Below, in pieces: positions 17,978-25,976 of a stretch of 64,000 nt of DNA (position 1 is its first letter; the number at the start of each line of letters is the position of its first letter). This stretch comes from UBA1447 sp964612185 (GTDB lineage: Bacteria; Bacillota; Clostridia; Oscillospirales; Acutalibacteraceae). The stretch spans positions 1-64,000 of the forward strand of contig CAZTCR010000004.1 in NCBI GenBank assembly GCA_964612185.1, read 5' to 3'. The translations under genes were made by a program, and so were the position numbers. The notes below the pieces were generated by a model. The model searched no databases, was not told the origin of the DNA, and was given only the letters and a program-made list of their open reading frames with translations.

Positions 17978-19369
17978 ATGAAAAAGAAACTGTTTACAAG
18001 AACGCTTGCGGTGCTTTTAGCGGGGGTATTGCTGCTGGGTGCTGTGCCGTTTGCGGCAGGCGCCGCGGCGGAAGTGGATTACACCATTGTCAGCACATAC
18101 GCCGATGTGAACTGGAGCACCTGGGGGCAATACAAATCAAACCTGCATACCCATTCCACCATCAGCGACGGCGGGGAGGATTTTTCCGCCATGGTGGAGC
18201 GGCATTATGAGCTCGGGTATGACATTTTGGGCATGACCGACCACGCGACGGTGGACAGAGGCTGGACAAAACTCAACACCAACCCGTTTATCACCTTCGC
18301 GATGAATATTGACACCCTCGGTTCAAACTCCCTGCCGCTCACCCAAGCCCGCTATACCGAAATCAGCAATGGCGTCGGCCGGGACGGCAGAGGCCTTTTG
18401 AGAGTGCCCTTTGGCATTGAGCACAATGCCGCCGCGCTGAACAACACGCATGTCAACAGCTTTTTCTGCGATTACAGGGACGGCTACCTCGGCGGTACAA
18501 GCTATTACGACCACATCCTCAAAGGCGTTGAGGACGCGAGCGGTTTAAGCATCATCAACCACCCGGGCGAATACACCGGCGCCAAAAAAGACAGCCCGGA
18601 GGCTGCCTACGACACAAGCGACCCGTATTACAGTTACATCATTAACAAATACACACAGCTGTTAAAAAAATACCACAGCTGCCTTGGCATGGAGTTCATC
18701 AACAAAAATGATGACAGAACCAAGAACGACCGCAAACTGTGGGACCTTGTGCTGGCCAATGTAATTCCGTCGGGCCGGAATGTGTTTGCCTTCGGCAACA
18801 GCGACGCGCACAGCCTTTCGGCGATCGATACCAACTGGGAAATTATGGTGATGCCGGCGAACACGGTTGAAAACCTGAGAACCTGCATGGAGCAGGGCGC
18901 GTTTTTCGCGGCAAGCCACAATATTAAGAATCCGAAAGAAATCGGCCGCCTTGAGGCCGAGACAGGACTTGTTTTGGGCGATACCTGGGATGCGGACAGA
19001 AACCTTGCCGCGCCGAAGGTCACCAATATCACTGTGGACAACAACGCGGACACCATTACGCTCAGTGCCGTCAACCAAAAAACAATCCACTGGATTGCGG
19101 ACGGCGAAGTGATACAAGTCGGCGGCACGATTGATCTGGATGATTTTAGCGGCCGGCTCGGCAGTTATGTGCGCGCGGAAATCTGGGGCGAAGGCGGTAT
19201 CCTTTATTCCCAGCCGTTCATCCTCCAATACAACGGCGCGCCTGCCGAAAAGAATTTCATCTTTTTCGACTTCGGCAAAATCCTCAATATTCTTGAAAAT
19301 CTTTTCTATCGCATCGTTGAAAAATCCTTTATCCTGTCCGCCCTGCAGAAATCAGCGCTCGGGGATTAA
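17978..19369 (+). CDS. Exported PHP-domain metal-dependent phosphoesterase
   Basis: 463 residues from ATG 17978, 9 nt after AGGAGG; the frame is open further upstream without a ribosome site. A signal peptide (residues 1-26) is followed by a PHP domain: NLHTHSTISDGG and ILGMTDHATV carry the first metal-ligand motifs, IINHPGEY another, and FGNSDAHS the late Asp-x-His. A beta-rich region (about 345-430) follows, and the protein ends in a hydrophobic and amphipathic stretch, FDFGKILNILENLFYRIV. Hydrolysis of an extracellular phosphoester is inferred from family motifs. Sixteen bases separate it from the next gene, so they are probably cotranscribed. Confidence 0.82.
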   Translation: MKKKLFTRTLAVLLAGVLLLGAVPFAAGAAAEVDYTIVSTYADVNWSTWGQYKSNLHTHSTISDGGEDFSAMVERHYELGYDILGMTDHATVDRGWTKLNTNPFITFAMNIDTLGSNSLPLTQARYTEISNGVGRDGRGLLRVPFGIEHNAAALNNTHVNSFFCDYRDGYLGGTSYYDHILKGVEDASGLSIINHPGEYTGAKKDSPEAAYDTSDPYYSYIINKYTQLLKKYHSCLGMEFINKNDDRTKNDRKLWDLVLANVIPSGRNVFAFGNSDAHSLSAIDTNWEIMVMPANTVENLRTCMEQGAFFAASHNIKNPKEIGRLEAETGLVLGDTWDADRNLAAPKVTNITVDNNADTITLSAVNQKTIHWIADGEVIQVGGTIDLDDFSGRLGSYVRAEIWGEGGILYSQPFILQYNGAPAEKNFIFFDFGKILNILENLFYRIVEKSFILSALQKSALGD

Positions 19370-19385
19370 AGCAAGGAGAATTTTG

Positions 19386-20168
19386 TTGAAACTGACTTTT
19401 TTGGGCACCTGCTCGGGCACACAGCCCTACCCCGGCAGGCACCATACCTCGTTCGCGGTGGAACACAACGACAAATTGTATTGGTTTGACGCGGGTGAAA
19501 CCTGTTCCTACACCGCGCACTGCATGGGCATTGATTTGTTAAAAACAAGTAAGATTGTCATCTCACACACGCACATGGACCACATCGGCGGCCTGGGGAA
19601 CCTGTTATGGAACATCCGCAAAATCAATGGCATTACCGGCAGATACGAAGGCCGGGAATTGGCGCTTTTTATCCCGCAAATCGAGGCATGGGACGGGCTG
19701 AACAAGATGCTCTCCTACTCCGAAGGCGGATTCGTCTGCAATTTTACGATTGCGGCGCGGGCATACGGGGACGGCGTTTTGTTTGAGGACGACGGTTTCA
19801 AGGTAACCGCGCTGCATAACACACACATGGAAAAGAGTCCCGGCGAAGGCGAAAACTGGCGTTCCTTCGGCTTTTTAATCGAGGCAAACGGCAAGCGCGT
19901 TGTCTATTCCGGCGATACCGGTGGGGTTGAAGATTATGCCCCGTTGCTCCAACCCAAATGCGACATTCTGCTCATGGAAACAGGGCACCACCATCCCGTT
20001 ACCTTTGTTGAAAACCTTGTTAAACGCCCGGACTGTCCGGAAAAACTATTGTTCATCCACCACGGGCGCAAAATACTCGACAGCTTTGAGGAAATCAACA
20101 CAGCGGTCAAAGCGCTCATGGGTGACCGGGTGGAGATTTTGAGCGACGAAACGGTTTTGGAGATATAG
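19386..20168 (+). CDS. MBL-fold metallo-hydrolase (RNase Z/ElaC-like branch)
   Basis: 260 residues starting at TTG 19386, with AAGGAG 7 nt upstream; the protein begins KLTFLGTCSGTQPYPGRHHT, the usual beginning of this fold. The zinc motif is SHTHMDHIGG (HxHxDH). VVYSGDTGG supplies the bridging Asp, and LLFIHHGRK the final His. The length is typical for the ribonuclease Z-like family, but it lacks features that would fix RNA as substrate. It sits directly after the exported PHP phosphoesterase and is probably cytoplasmic. Confidence 0.8.
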   Translation: MKLTFLGTCSGTQPYPGRHHTSFAVEHNDKLYWFDAGETCSYTAHCMGIDLLKTSKIVISHTHMDHIGGLGNLLWNIRKINGITGRYEGRELALFIPQIEAWDGLNKMLSYSEGGFVCNFTIAARAYGDGVLFEDDGFKVTALHNTHMEKSPGEGENWRSFGFLIEANGKRVVYSGDTGGVEDYAPLLQPKCDILLMETGHHHPVTFVENLVKRPDCPEKLLFIHHGRKILDSFEEINTAVKALMGDRVEILSDETVLEI

Positions 20169-20189
20169 CGATAGTTGTCAGTGGTCATA

Positions 20190-20212
20190 GCGCAGCAGGC
20201 TGCGCATTTTAA
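20190..20212 (+). terminator. Probable terminator after the MBL hydrolase
   Basis: GCGCAG (20190-20195) pairs with CTGCGC (20200-20205), followed by ATTTTAAAA. A further nested inverted repeat (ATTCAACT 20214-20221 with AGTTGAAT 20256-20263) lies just downstream. Confidence 0.5.
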
Positions 20213-20350
20213 AATTCAACTGCCGGCGTAAAGGATGCCGGCACCGCGGGGCGGGAGTTGAATATTTCAAGTGGTCAGCAGGAACGAAGAGGTACATCCG
20301 GTTAGGAAATGTTTCATCATCGATAAAGCCAACGAAAGGAAGTTTTTTCT

Positions 20351-21142
20351 TTGCGGGATGTCAAAGGAAAAATTATAGTGGTCACGGGCGGAACGGCCGG
20401 CGTGGGCAAAGCCGTTGCGGAGATGCTGCAAAAAAACAACACCGTTATCGTTCTCTCCCGCTCGGCCCCGAACAACGGTGCCACCTCATTCGCCTGCGAT
20501 GTAAGCGACAAACAACGGGTTCAAGAGGTTTTTGATACGATTGGCAAGCTGTACGGGCATATCGATATTTTACTCAATAATGCCGGTTACGGCATCTCCG
20601 GCGCCACGGAACTGATTGCGGAGGAAGCCGCCCGCAAGGTTATCGATGTCAACTTTTTCGGGGTGCTTTTCTGCTCGCAATGCGCGCTCCCATACATGGG
20701 CGCGGGCGCGAGAATCGCGAATGTGAGCTCTGTCGCGGGGATTTCGCCTTCACCGTTCCGGGCATTGTATAATTCGAGCAAGGCGGCCGTTACCATGCTG
20801 TCCGCCAGTATGCGGTTGGAAACAAAAGCCTTCGGCGTTGATGTCATTGCGCTTTGCCTGGGCGACATCGCGACCGATTTTGCCGCACACAGGGATCGGT
20901 TTGTTGTTACCAACGAACGCTACGGGGACGCGGTCGCGGCGGTGGACCGGTTTGTTGAACATTGGGGAAACGAAAAGAAAATGCCGCTTGAAAAAGCGGC
21001 AGCTGAAATATGCCGGGTACTCGCGAAAAAGAAAACGAAATACCGGCATTTTATCGGGAACAAGTATAAGTTTTTTAATGTGATCAACTCATTTTTCCCG
21101 AACACGGTGATGAAACTCGTCACGAAAATCTGCGCGAAATAG
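20351..21142 (+). CDS. Short-chain dehydrogenase/reductase
   Basis: 263 residues starting at TTG 20351 after AAAGGAAG. Classical SDR motifs: TGGTAGVGKA near residues 12-21 (TGxxxGxG cofactor loop), NNAGYG near 78-83, the catalytic Ser in VSSVAGIS and the YNSSK pair (Y-x3-K). The reaction is NAD(P)H-dependent reduction or oxidation of an unknown carbonyl or hydroxyl substrate. The C-terminal 60 residues are basic and hydrophobic, as in SDRs acting on lipid-like substrates, but this is only suggestive. It ends the plus-strand run. Confidence 0.85.
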   Translation: MRDVKGKIIVVTGGTAGVGKAVAEMLQKNNTVIVLSRSAPNNGATSFACDVSDKQRVQEVFDTIGKLYGHIDILLNNAGYGISGATELIAEEAARKVIDVNFFGVLFCSQCALPYMGAGARIANVSSVAGISPSPFRALYNSSKAAVTMLSASMRLETKAFGVDVIALCLGDIATDFAAHRDRFVVTNERYGDAVAAVDRFVEHWGNEKKMPLEKAAAEICRVLAKKKTKYRHFIGNKYKFFNVINSFFPNTVMKLVTKICAK

Positions 21143-21195
21143 TGTTAGATAATCTAACATAATTAATTTGCAGGAAGCTTAAAATCGCTTCCTGC
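21143..21195. other. Two inverted repeats at the border of the kinase cassette
   Basis: TGTTAGAT and ATCTAACA form a perfect 8-bp inverted repeat with a single central base (21143-21159). A hairpin GCAGGAAGC (21170-21178) with GCTTCCTGC (21187-21195) follows. The second could end transcription between the convergent genes, although it lacks a strong T run. Confidence 0.5.
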
Positions 21196-21256
21196 CTTCA
21201 AATTGTTGTGTTATTCGATAAATAAGTACTGGCGAAGTATATCTATAGCGCCATAC

Positions 21257-22441
21257 TCACCATTCTTGTGACATGGCAAAGCCGAACTCCTTGTCAAAAA
21301 GCGAAATTGCCGCTTCAATAACATCAACAATCTCACCAAAATCTCGGTCTTGCCCCTTAACTTTTTCTTCACTCAATCCTGTAGTCAGGAGGTTTGCAGT
21401 AGACAAGAGAGCGAGATGAGCATCACGAGTTTCAACGTATGTCGCCTTTATCGCATTTTCACATTGGATTTTGAGGCAATGTAGATAATGACGATGCGAA
21501 TTGCCCTCTTTATAGTTTGTTGCTGATGGCATCGCTCCTTGAAACAGAACATTGCTATATTCATTTGCCATTATTTCTGGTGGTTGCATCCGTGATAAGA
21601 TATTTGCACGCTTAGCAACATCAAGGTAAGTAACTTTATACTCAGAGAACGCCTGTGGGCAATAATACCAAGTTGAACGTCTACTTGGTTCATCATCATA
21701 TTTTGTTACAAAGTGATCCGGCTTGAACCATCTTACATTGAGAAAATTTCCAGCGGCGATAGCATCACATTTCGCTAAAGCTAAACATAGCAATTGATGG
21801 CTTGCGTAACCGACGATTACTTTCTTCCCAAGCCTTTTGATGCCAGCAACAAGTGCAAGCAAATTAGTTACCCATATTGGCTTGTCAACAAGATAATAAC
21901 TATCAGGATGTTCACAAACGATATAAACCCCGTCAACAGCCCAATGATTAACATAACGAATGATGCTTTCGACCTGATTGTCATCTGCTAAAACATCTGG
22001 TCCCAACGCAACCGTGTGAAGTAGTGGTACACCAATATCAATCTGTCGAGCTTTATTAGCAATCGAATCCTGTAATTTATGCCAACGCTCATCAATTTTA
22101 TTGATGATGTTGGACGGTAGAATGAACTCGTTAGACTGAATCTCTGCGTTAATCTTTGATAACGTCGAAATCAGAGTGGAACAATCTCCCAGTTCAATAC
22201 TTGTAACCGATTTCGGCCAGTAGGTATACTGCTGAAGATTCTTGTGATACTTACGCGGACAATACATTTGCGGATCAAGAAGCACTTGTCCTTTCGCCTT
22301 GTGCAATGAGTTAGCATATGGCGCTAATTTATCTTGGGTTATATTTAATGGACTCAGAATGACGGTCGAACCGTTCCATGCCTCAGTCAACTCGCGACAA
22401 AGAGTTTGCATCCCGTGTCCCATTTGAATATAAAAATCCAC
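21257..22441 (-). CDS. Unrecognised protein, third gene of the kinase cassette
   Basis: 394 residues. The GTG start at 22441 overlaps the kinase stop codon (TAGTG), with AGGAG 8 nt upstream, so translation is coupled. I do not recognise the family with certainty. The sequence alternates strands and helices with segments such as VILSPLNIT, VLLDPQMYCP, VPLLHTVALGPDVLA, GVYIVCEHPDSYY, VIVGYASHQLLCLALA and CDAIAAGNFLNVRWF. That pattern reads like a TIM barrel and vaguely recalls tRNA-guanine transglycosylase-like proteins. No signal peptide or membrane segment. Composition is more AT-rich than the neighbouring hydrolase genes. Confidence 0.7.
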   Translation of the reverse strand: MDFYIQMGHGMQTLCRELTEAWNGSTVILSPLNITQDKLAPYANSLHKAKGQVLLDPQMYCPRKYHKNLQQYTYWPKSVTSIELGDCSTLISTLSKINAEIQSNEFILPSNIINKIDERWHKLQDSIANKARQIDIGVPLLHTVALGPDVLADDNQVESIIRYVNHWAVDGVYIVCEHPDSYYLVDKPIWVTNLLALVAGIKRLGKKVIVGYASHQLLCLALAKCDAIAAGNFLNVRWFKPDHFVTKYDDEPSRRSTWYYCPQAFSEYKVTYLDVAKRANILSRMQPPEIMANEYSNVLFQGAMPSATNYKEGNSHRHYLHCLKIQCENAIKATYVETRDAHLALLSTANLLTTGLSEEKVKGQDRDFGEIVDVIEAAISLFDKEFGFAMSQEW

Positions 22442-23286
22442 TAATCTATCTCCTCATAGTTAAGTGTTGGTTTTGCAGCATTAAGCCAGTTTAGGGCTTG
22501 GGTTGCTCCGGTTGGGCGTCTTGATGGTAACTTGCCCATCAGCGAACTCAATAGCCCCATGAATTGTTGCTGTGAATCGCCTTGAATCTGAAAGCTGACA
22601 GGTGTTATCGTTTCCGTTCGCTGTAGAATATCTATGTAGCTTGCTGCTCCTTCACTGAACGGATTTTCCCCGGACAGACACTCATATGTTACCACACCAA
22701 TAGAGAACAAATCAGCTCGTGAGTCGATGTCACTTTTTAGATTGTTGAACTGTTCTGGTGCGGCATAACCGGGTGTATGCGGTCCTGCGAGTGCTTCTGT
22801 TTTTGTGAGTGATGGCACCCCAAGTATTCGAGCAATTCCAAAGTCTAAAAAGAACACCTTGCCATCAGCCGAAACAATGATATTTTCCGGCTTGATGTCG
22901 CGATGAACGATTTTCATTTCTTCTAACTGCTTGATGAACTCCAATCCTTGCTCTAAGAATTCAACAGCCTCTTTCAGCGTGAAGCGTTCACCACGCTCAA
23001 TGCGTTTCCGCAGTTCTTCGCCATCAATACGCTGCTCAATAACATATAACGTGTCTACGTTTTCATATATAACATGTCCGTTTTCATATATAGTTGGAAC
23101 ACACTCAAATCTGCTGTTCTCACTGATGTCTATTTCTCTCTGTGAACGAGCATCCGTCTTGAAAAACAGCTTCAACACAATATTTCCGTATGTCAAGTGC
23201 GTCGCACTAAACACAACCTTTTGACCCCCGCGAGCAATCTGTGTCAGTCCGGAAAGCGTTGTCTTTAGCTCGTCAAAGTCACACAT
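22441..23286 (-). CDS. Eukaryotic-like Ser/Thr protein kinase
   Basis: 281 residues from ATG 23286, chosen because AAGGAGGGG lies just upstream. Kinase motifs in order: a Gly-poor nucleotide loop (ARGGQKVVFSA, 18-28), the lysine in IVLKLFF (39), catalytic HRDIKPENI (128-136), DFG (148-150), YAAPEQF (174-180) and DLFSIGVVTYE (192-202). All key residues (Lys39, Asp130, Asn135, Asp148) are present, so it should be active. No membrane segment and no PASTA domains, unlike housekeeping PrkC. Its start overlaps the end of the upstream gene by 8 bp and its stop overlaps the downstream start: three genes translated together. Confidence 0.88.
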   Translation of the reverse strand: MCDFDELKTTLSGLTQIARGGQKVVFSATHLTYGNIVLKLFFKTDARSQREIDISENSRFECVPTIYENGHVIYENVDTLYVIEQRIDGEELRKRIERGERFTLKEAVEFLEQGLEFIKQLEEMKIVHRDIKPENIIVSADGKVFFLDFGIARILGVPSLTKTEALAGPHTPGYAAPEQFNNLKSDIDSRADLFSIGVVTYECLSGENPFSEGAASYIDILQRTETITPVSFQIQGDSQQQFMGLLSSLMGKLPSRRPTGATQALNWLNAAKPTLNYEEID

Positions 23287-24022
23287 AAATTGCCCCTCCT
23301 TGGCGGGAAATTGTTTTACCAATCCATTCGTTGAACTGAAATGACAGATAGCAAGACGGTAGTGTGTACTGTCTGGCTTCGACTATTCTGCAAAATTGAG
23401 GGCCTTTTCCATATAAGCCGATACCGAACTTTTTGAATGTCTTGACAGTTTCGCCCTGCGGGTGCGCTGAATTAGTCAGTGCATATGAGTGAGAAGCAAA
23501 CCTAGTGTTTAGATGTGTCTGCTCTACAACCTTACTTATATCATTGAGCTTTGCTTCAACTGCAATAAGCTTTGTTAGGCTGAATACATCACGCAAGTCA
23601 TGGACGCACCAACTGTTGTTACGATATGTAACCAACTTTGCATTCATAAGCTTTTCTAGTGATGAAATAGTCTGTTTCTCCGGAAATCCAAGAGTAGAGA
23701 TTAGCTTCGCTCCGAGTGCGGTTTTAGCGGTGCTTAAATACGATAACAACTTCAGATCGTACACATCTAACACCTCGCGTTTATCTGACCAGTTATCAGT
23801 GATAGATGGAAGATAGGATGCGAACACAACATCTGGGAACCCCGAATCAATGCGCGGCTCAACAAACACTGCTAACTGGTTTTTTTTATTATTGCGGATG
23901 AATGTATGGCAATAATAATCGATGAATTGTTCTACAAGTGCGTATTCATTGCCTATAGTTGCAGGACGAGTAAACAGCCCAATTTCAGGGCAACTATCTT
24001 TGATAATCATGACTTGGCTCAT
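23279..24022 (-). CDS. PD-(D/E)XK nuclease-like protein with winged-helix insert
   Basis: 247 residues; ATG 24022 follows GAAGGGGG. Residues 53-68 contain EPRIDSGFPDVVF and residues 152-159 contain LIAVEAKL. Together Asp64, Glu156 and Lys158 fit a PD...ExK restriction-like nuclease core, with Glu31 and Gln168 as possible extra core residues. Between them, residues 85-140 look like a winged helix (ISTLGFPEKQTISSLEKLMN). The C-terminal 60 residues are unassigned. This is an inference from motif spacing, not a recognised family. It is the first well-supported gene of the overlapping cassette with the kinase. Confidence 0.65.
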   Translation of the reverse strand: MSQVMIIKDSCPEIGLFTRPATIGNEYALVEQFIDYYCHTFIRNNKKNQLAVFVEPRIDSGFPDVVFASYLPSITDNWSDKREVLDVYDLKLLSYLSTAKTALGAKLISTLGFPEKQTISSLEKLMNAKLVTYRNNSWCVHDLRDVFSLTKLIAVEAKLNDISKVVEQTHLNTRFASHSYALTNSAHPQGETVKTFKKFGIGLYGKGPQFCRIVEARQYTLPSCYLSFQFNEWIGKTISRQGGAIYV

Positions 24023-24043
24023 GCGCTAATACCCCCTTCGAGT

Positions 24044-24199
24044 TCATAACCACTCTATAGCCTTACACTCTCCGACCACAATTGCAATAACAAAGATGTG
24101 TTTTGCTTCATCAAACAAGCACTTACTCTCGCGGCGTAATGCAAATGAGGGCTCTACACCTGCGAAGATTTGCCAACTTAGACTAATCGAAATCAGCAT
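24044..24199 (-). CDS. Possible 51-residue small protein leading the kinase cassette
   Basis: Minus-strand ATG at 24199 to TGA at 24044. The product starts MLISISLSWQIFAGVEPSF and ends ECKAIEWL, with a protein-like composition. It lies between the cassette promoter and the nuclease-like gene, 21 bp from the latter. No convincing ribosome site precedes the ATG, so it could be a remnant of a longer gene. Not a family I recognise. Confidence 0.35.
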   Translation of the reverse strand: MLISISLSWQIFAGVEPSFALRRESKCLFDEAKHIFVIAIVVGECKAIEWL

Positions 24200-24279
24200 G
24201 TTTAATACATCATTAGTTTAGCAACTACATAAGTGATAAAAAAATCCATTATTAGGTTCTATAATTTTTACTAATTAGA

Positions 24280-24309
24280 ATTGTACAATATAGCCTTGCT
24301 GTTTGTCAA
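24280..24309 (-). promoter_or_regulatory. Promoter of the nuclease-like/kinase cassette
   Basis: TTGACA (24304-24309), 18 bp, TACAAT (24280-24285) on the minus strand. This leaves a leader of about 250 nt before the nuclease-like start at 24022, which includes the small frame at 24044-24199. No other gene is seen in 24200-24372. Confidence 0.6.
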
Positions 24310-24372
24310 GCGAGTTAATGCACTTTCATGATTTGCATTTGTTGTTGCTTTTCCAAGTTAAGTGACTGACCA

Positions 24373-24918
24373 TTAATCCCGTATTGCCCTAACCACCCGC
24401 GCAACGGGGAATCCCATCACGTTGAAAAAATCGCCTTCGATTCGTTTCACCAACACGCAGCCGAGCCCCTGGATACCATAGGCACCGGCCTTGTCCATCG
24501 GTTCGCCGGAAGTGACATAGGCGTCAATTTCTTCTTTAGTCAATTTGTAAAACTCCACCTTTGTGGCTTCTGCAAAGCAAGTTTCTTTGCCGTTCTTAAT
24601 AACACACACGCCGGTGTAGACGGTGTGTGTGTTACCGGAGAGCATCCAAAGCATTTCCGCGGCCTGCGCCTTGTCTTTGGGTTTGCCTAATATCGCGCCG
24701 TCCAGCAGAACAATCGTATCCGCGCCGACAACACAGTCGCGCGGATAATTTTTTGCGACCTCGCGCGCCTTCTGGCAGGCAACATCAATGGCGGCTTCGT
24801 CCGGCGGCAGGGCAGGGTTCAAAACTTCCTCCACATCGGAGACGGCGATTTCAAATTCAACGCCAGCGGTTGTCAGCAGTTCCCTGCGCCGCGGCGAGGA
24901 TGAGGCAAGAATAATCAT
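24373..24918 (-). CDS. maf: Maf-type nucleoside triphosphate pyrophosphatase
   Basis: 181 residues. Family signatures are all present: ILASSSPRRRELL at the N-terminus, VVGADTIVLLDG with the metal-binding Asp, LGKPKDKAQA, HTVYTGVCV, and YVTSGEPMDKAGAYGIQGLG near the C-terminus. Maf proteins hydrolyse dTTP, UTP and modified nucleotides to monophosphates as house-cleaning enzymes, and some affect septation. The ATG overlaps the stop of the NUDIX gene by 4 bp (ATGA), so the pair is translationally coupled. Both handle damaged or surplus nucleotides. Confidence 0.93.
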   Translation of the reverse strand: MIILASSSPRRRELLTTAGVEFEIAVSDVEEVLNPALPPDEAAIDVACQKAREVAKNYPRDCVVGADTIVLLDGAILGKPKDKAQAAEMLWMLSGNTHTVYTGVCVIKNGKETCFAEATKVEFYKLTKEEIDAYVTSGEPMDKAGAYGIQGLGCVLVKRIEGDFFNVMGFPVARVVRAIRD

Positions 24919-25475
24919 AAACCCGGTTCCTCCTTCAATCCGTCTTTAAACAAAAGATAAAGCTTCAACACCGCGGCCTGTGTTTTTCCGTCTCTAATCT
25001 CGTTGTTCTTGATCATTTCCACCGCTGTTTCCAGCGGAATCTTCACGATATCCAAAAACTCGTCATCGTCAAGCTTCTGTTCGGTGAACACCAAGTCCAG
25101 CGCGGCAAACATATGGATAATTTCACCGCAGTAGCCCGGGGTCGGGTAAAAGCGGCCCAAATCAATATACCGCCCGGCCGAAGCGCCCGCTTCTTCCATC
25201 AGCTCACGCTTGCCGCACACCAGCGGCGATTCATCCGGGTCGATTTTGCCCGCAGGCAGCTCCAAGACCAGTTCGCCGTAAGGGCAGCGGAACTGGCGGA
25301 CAAAAATCAGTTCGTTGTCCGCCGTCAGCGCCGCGACAGTAACTCCGCCGCTGTGCTCGACAATTTCCCGCATGGCGGTTTTGCCGTTGGGCAGCAGATT
25401 TTTGTCCAGGCGCAGGTTGATGATTTTGCCCTTGTAAATATATTCGTGTTCCAGCGTTTTTTCACTCAGTTCCAT
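24915..25475 (-). CDS. NUDIX hydrolase, ADP-ribose pyrophosphatase type
   Basis: 186 residues from ATG 25475, which follows AAGGGG; an upstream extension of the frame has no ribosome site and crosses a terminator. The Nudix box spans GKIDPDESPLVCGKRELMEE plus AGA (GX5EX7REUXEEXGU fits). FYPTPGYCGEIIHMFAA after the box is typical of ADP-ribose pyrophosphatases (NudF). It would hydrolyse ADP-ribose to AMP and ribose 5-phosphate. Coupled to maf by a 4-bp overlap. Confidence 0.92.
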   Translation of the reverse strand: MELSEKTLEHEYIYKGKIINLRLDKNLLPNGKTAMREIVEHSGGVTVAALTADNELIFVRQFRCPYGELVLELPAGKIDPDESPLVCGKRELMEEAGASAGRYIDLGRFYPTPGYCGEIIHMFAALDLVFTEQKLDDDEFLDIVKIPLETAVEMIKNNEIRDGKTQAAVLKLYLLFKDGLKEEPGL

Positions 25476-25503
25476 CGCAACCCCTTTATGATTCCCTAAT
25501 ACA

Positions 25504-25529
25504 AAGGGCAGGCTCATTTGCCTGCCCTT
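25504..25529 (-). terminator. Terminator after the zinc-ribbon gene
   Basis: AAGGGCAGGC (25504-25513) pairs with GCCTGCCCTT (25520-25529); reading the minus strand, TTTGTATT follows. It separates the gene at 25555-25953 from the NUDIX gene. Confidence 0.75.
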
Positions 25530-25554
25530 GTGTTGATGCTTTGGTTGTATTGGC

Positions 25555-25953
25555 TCAGTCGTCTTCTCCGCACTCATCGCAGTCGCAGTCGATTTCGAAC
25601 TCAAGCATTTCGTTGCAGTTGGGGCAGTTGATACTGCCTTCTTCCAGGATGTCTTCGTCTACGCAGACAGTCTCACCGCATTTCGGGCACTCGACTTCAA
25701 AAAAATCGTCGTCGTCTTCGTCATAATCTTCGTCTTCGTAAACATAGCTTTCCAGCTCGTCCAAATCCTCATCAACCGCGTCCACCTGCTCGTTGAGAAT
25801 CTCCACACTGTCTTCCAAATCGGAGACGGTCAGCGCGAGGTCGTCGAGCAAATCGATAACGGCGTTGATGATTTTGGTTTCCGGTTTATCGGCGTCAAGG
25901 CTCAAGCCCTCCGCCAAGCCTCTTAAATACGCGGCCTTTTCTGTTACTGTCAT
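25555..25953 (-). CDS. CD1247-type acidic zinc-ribbon protein
   Basis: 132 residues. The N-terminal half (TEKAAYLRGLAEGL, then a coiled-coil-like acidic helix) matches the CD1247 N-terminal domain family of Clostridia, commonly found beside efp. A very acidic stretch (about 72-83) leads into a zinc ribbon with CPKCGETVC and CPNCNEML, and a C-terminal CDCDECGEDD. The molecular role is not established. It lies 23 bp downstream of efp and ends at a terminator, so it is probably cotranscribed with efp. Confidence 0.88.
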   Translation of the reverse strand: MTVTEKAAYLRGLAEGLSLDADKPETKIINAVIDLLDDLALTVSDLEDSVEILNEQVDAVDEDLDELESYVYEDEDYDEDDDDFFEVECPKCGETVCVDEDILEEGSINCPNCNEMLEFEIDCDCDECGEDD

Positions 25954-25976
25954 GTTGTTTTCCTCCTAAATATTTT

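Noticed and set aside
21143..24372. Kinase cassette as an integrated element with recombinase and att sites
   Set aside because: No integrase or transposase is present and I could not find a direct repeat at both borders. Only the composition and gene content suggest transfer.
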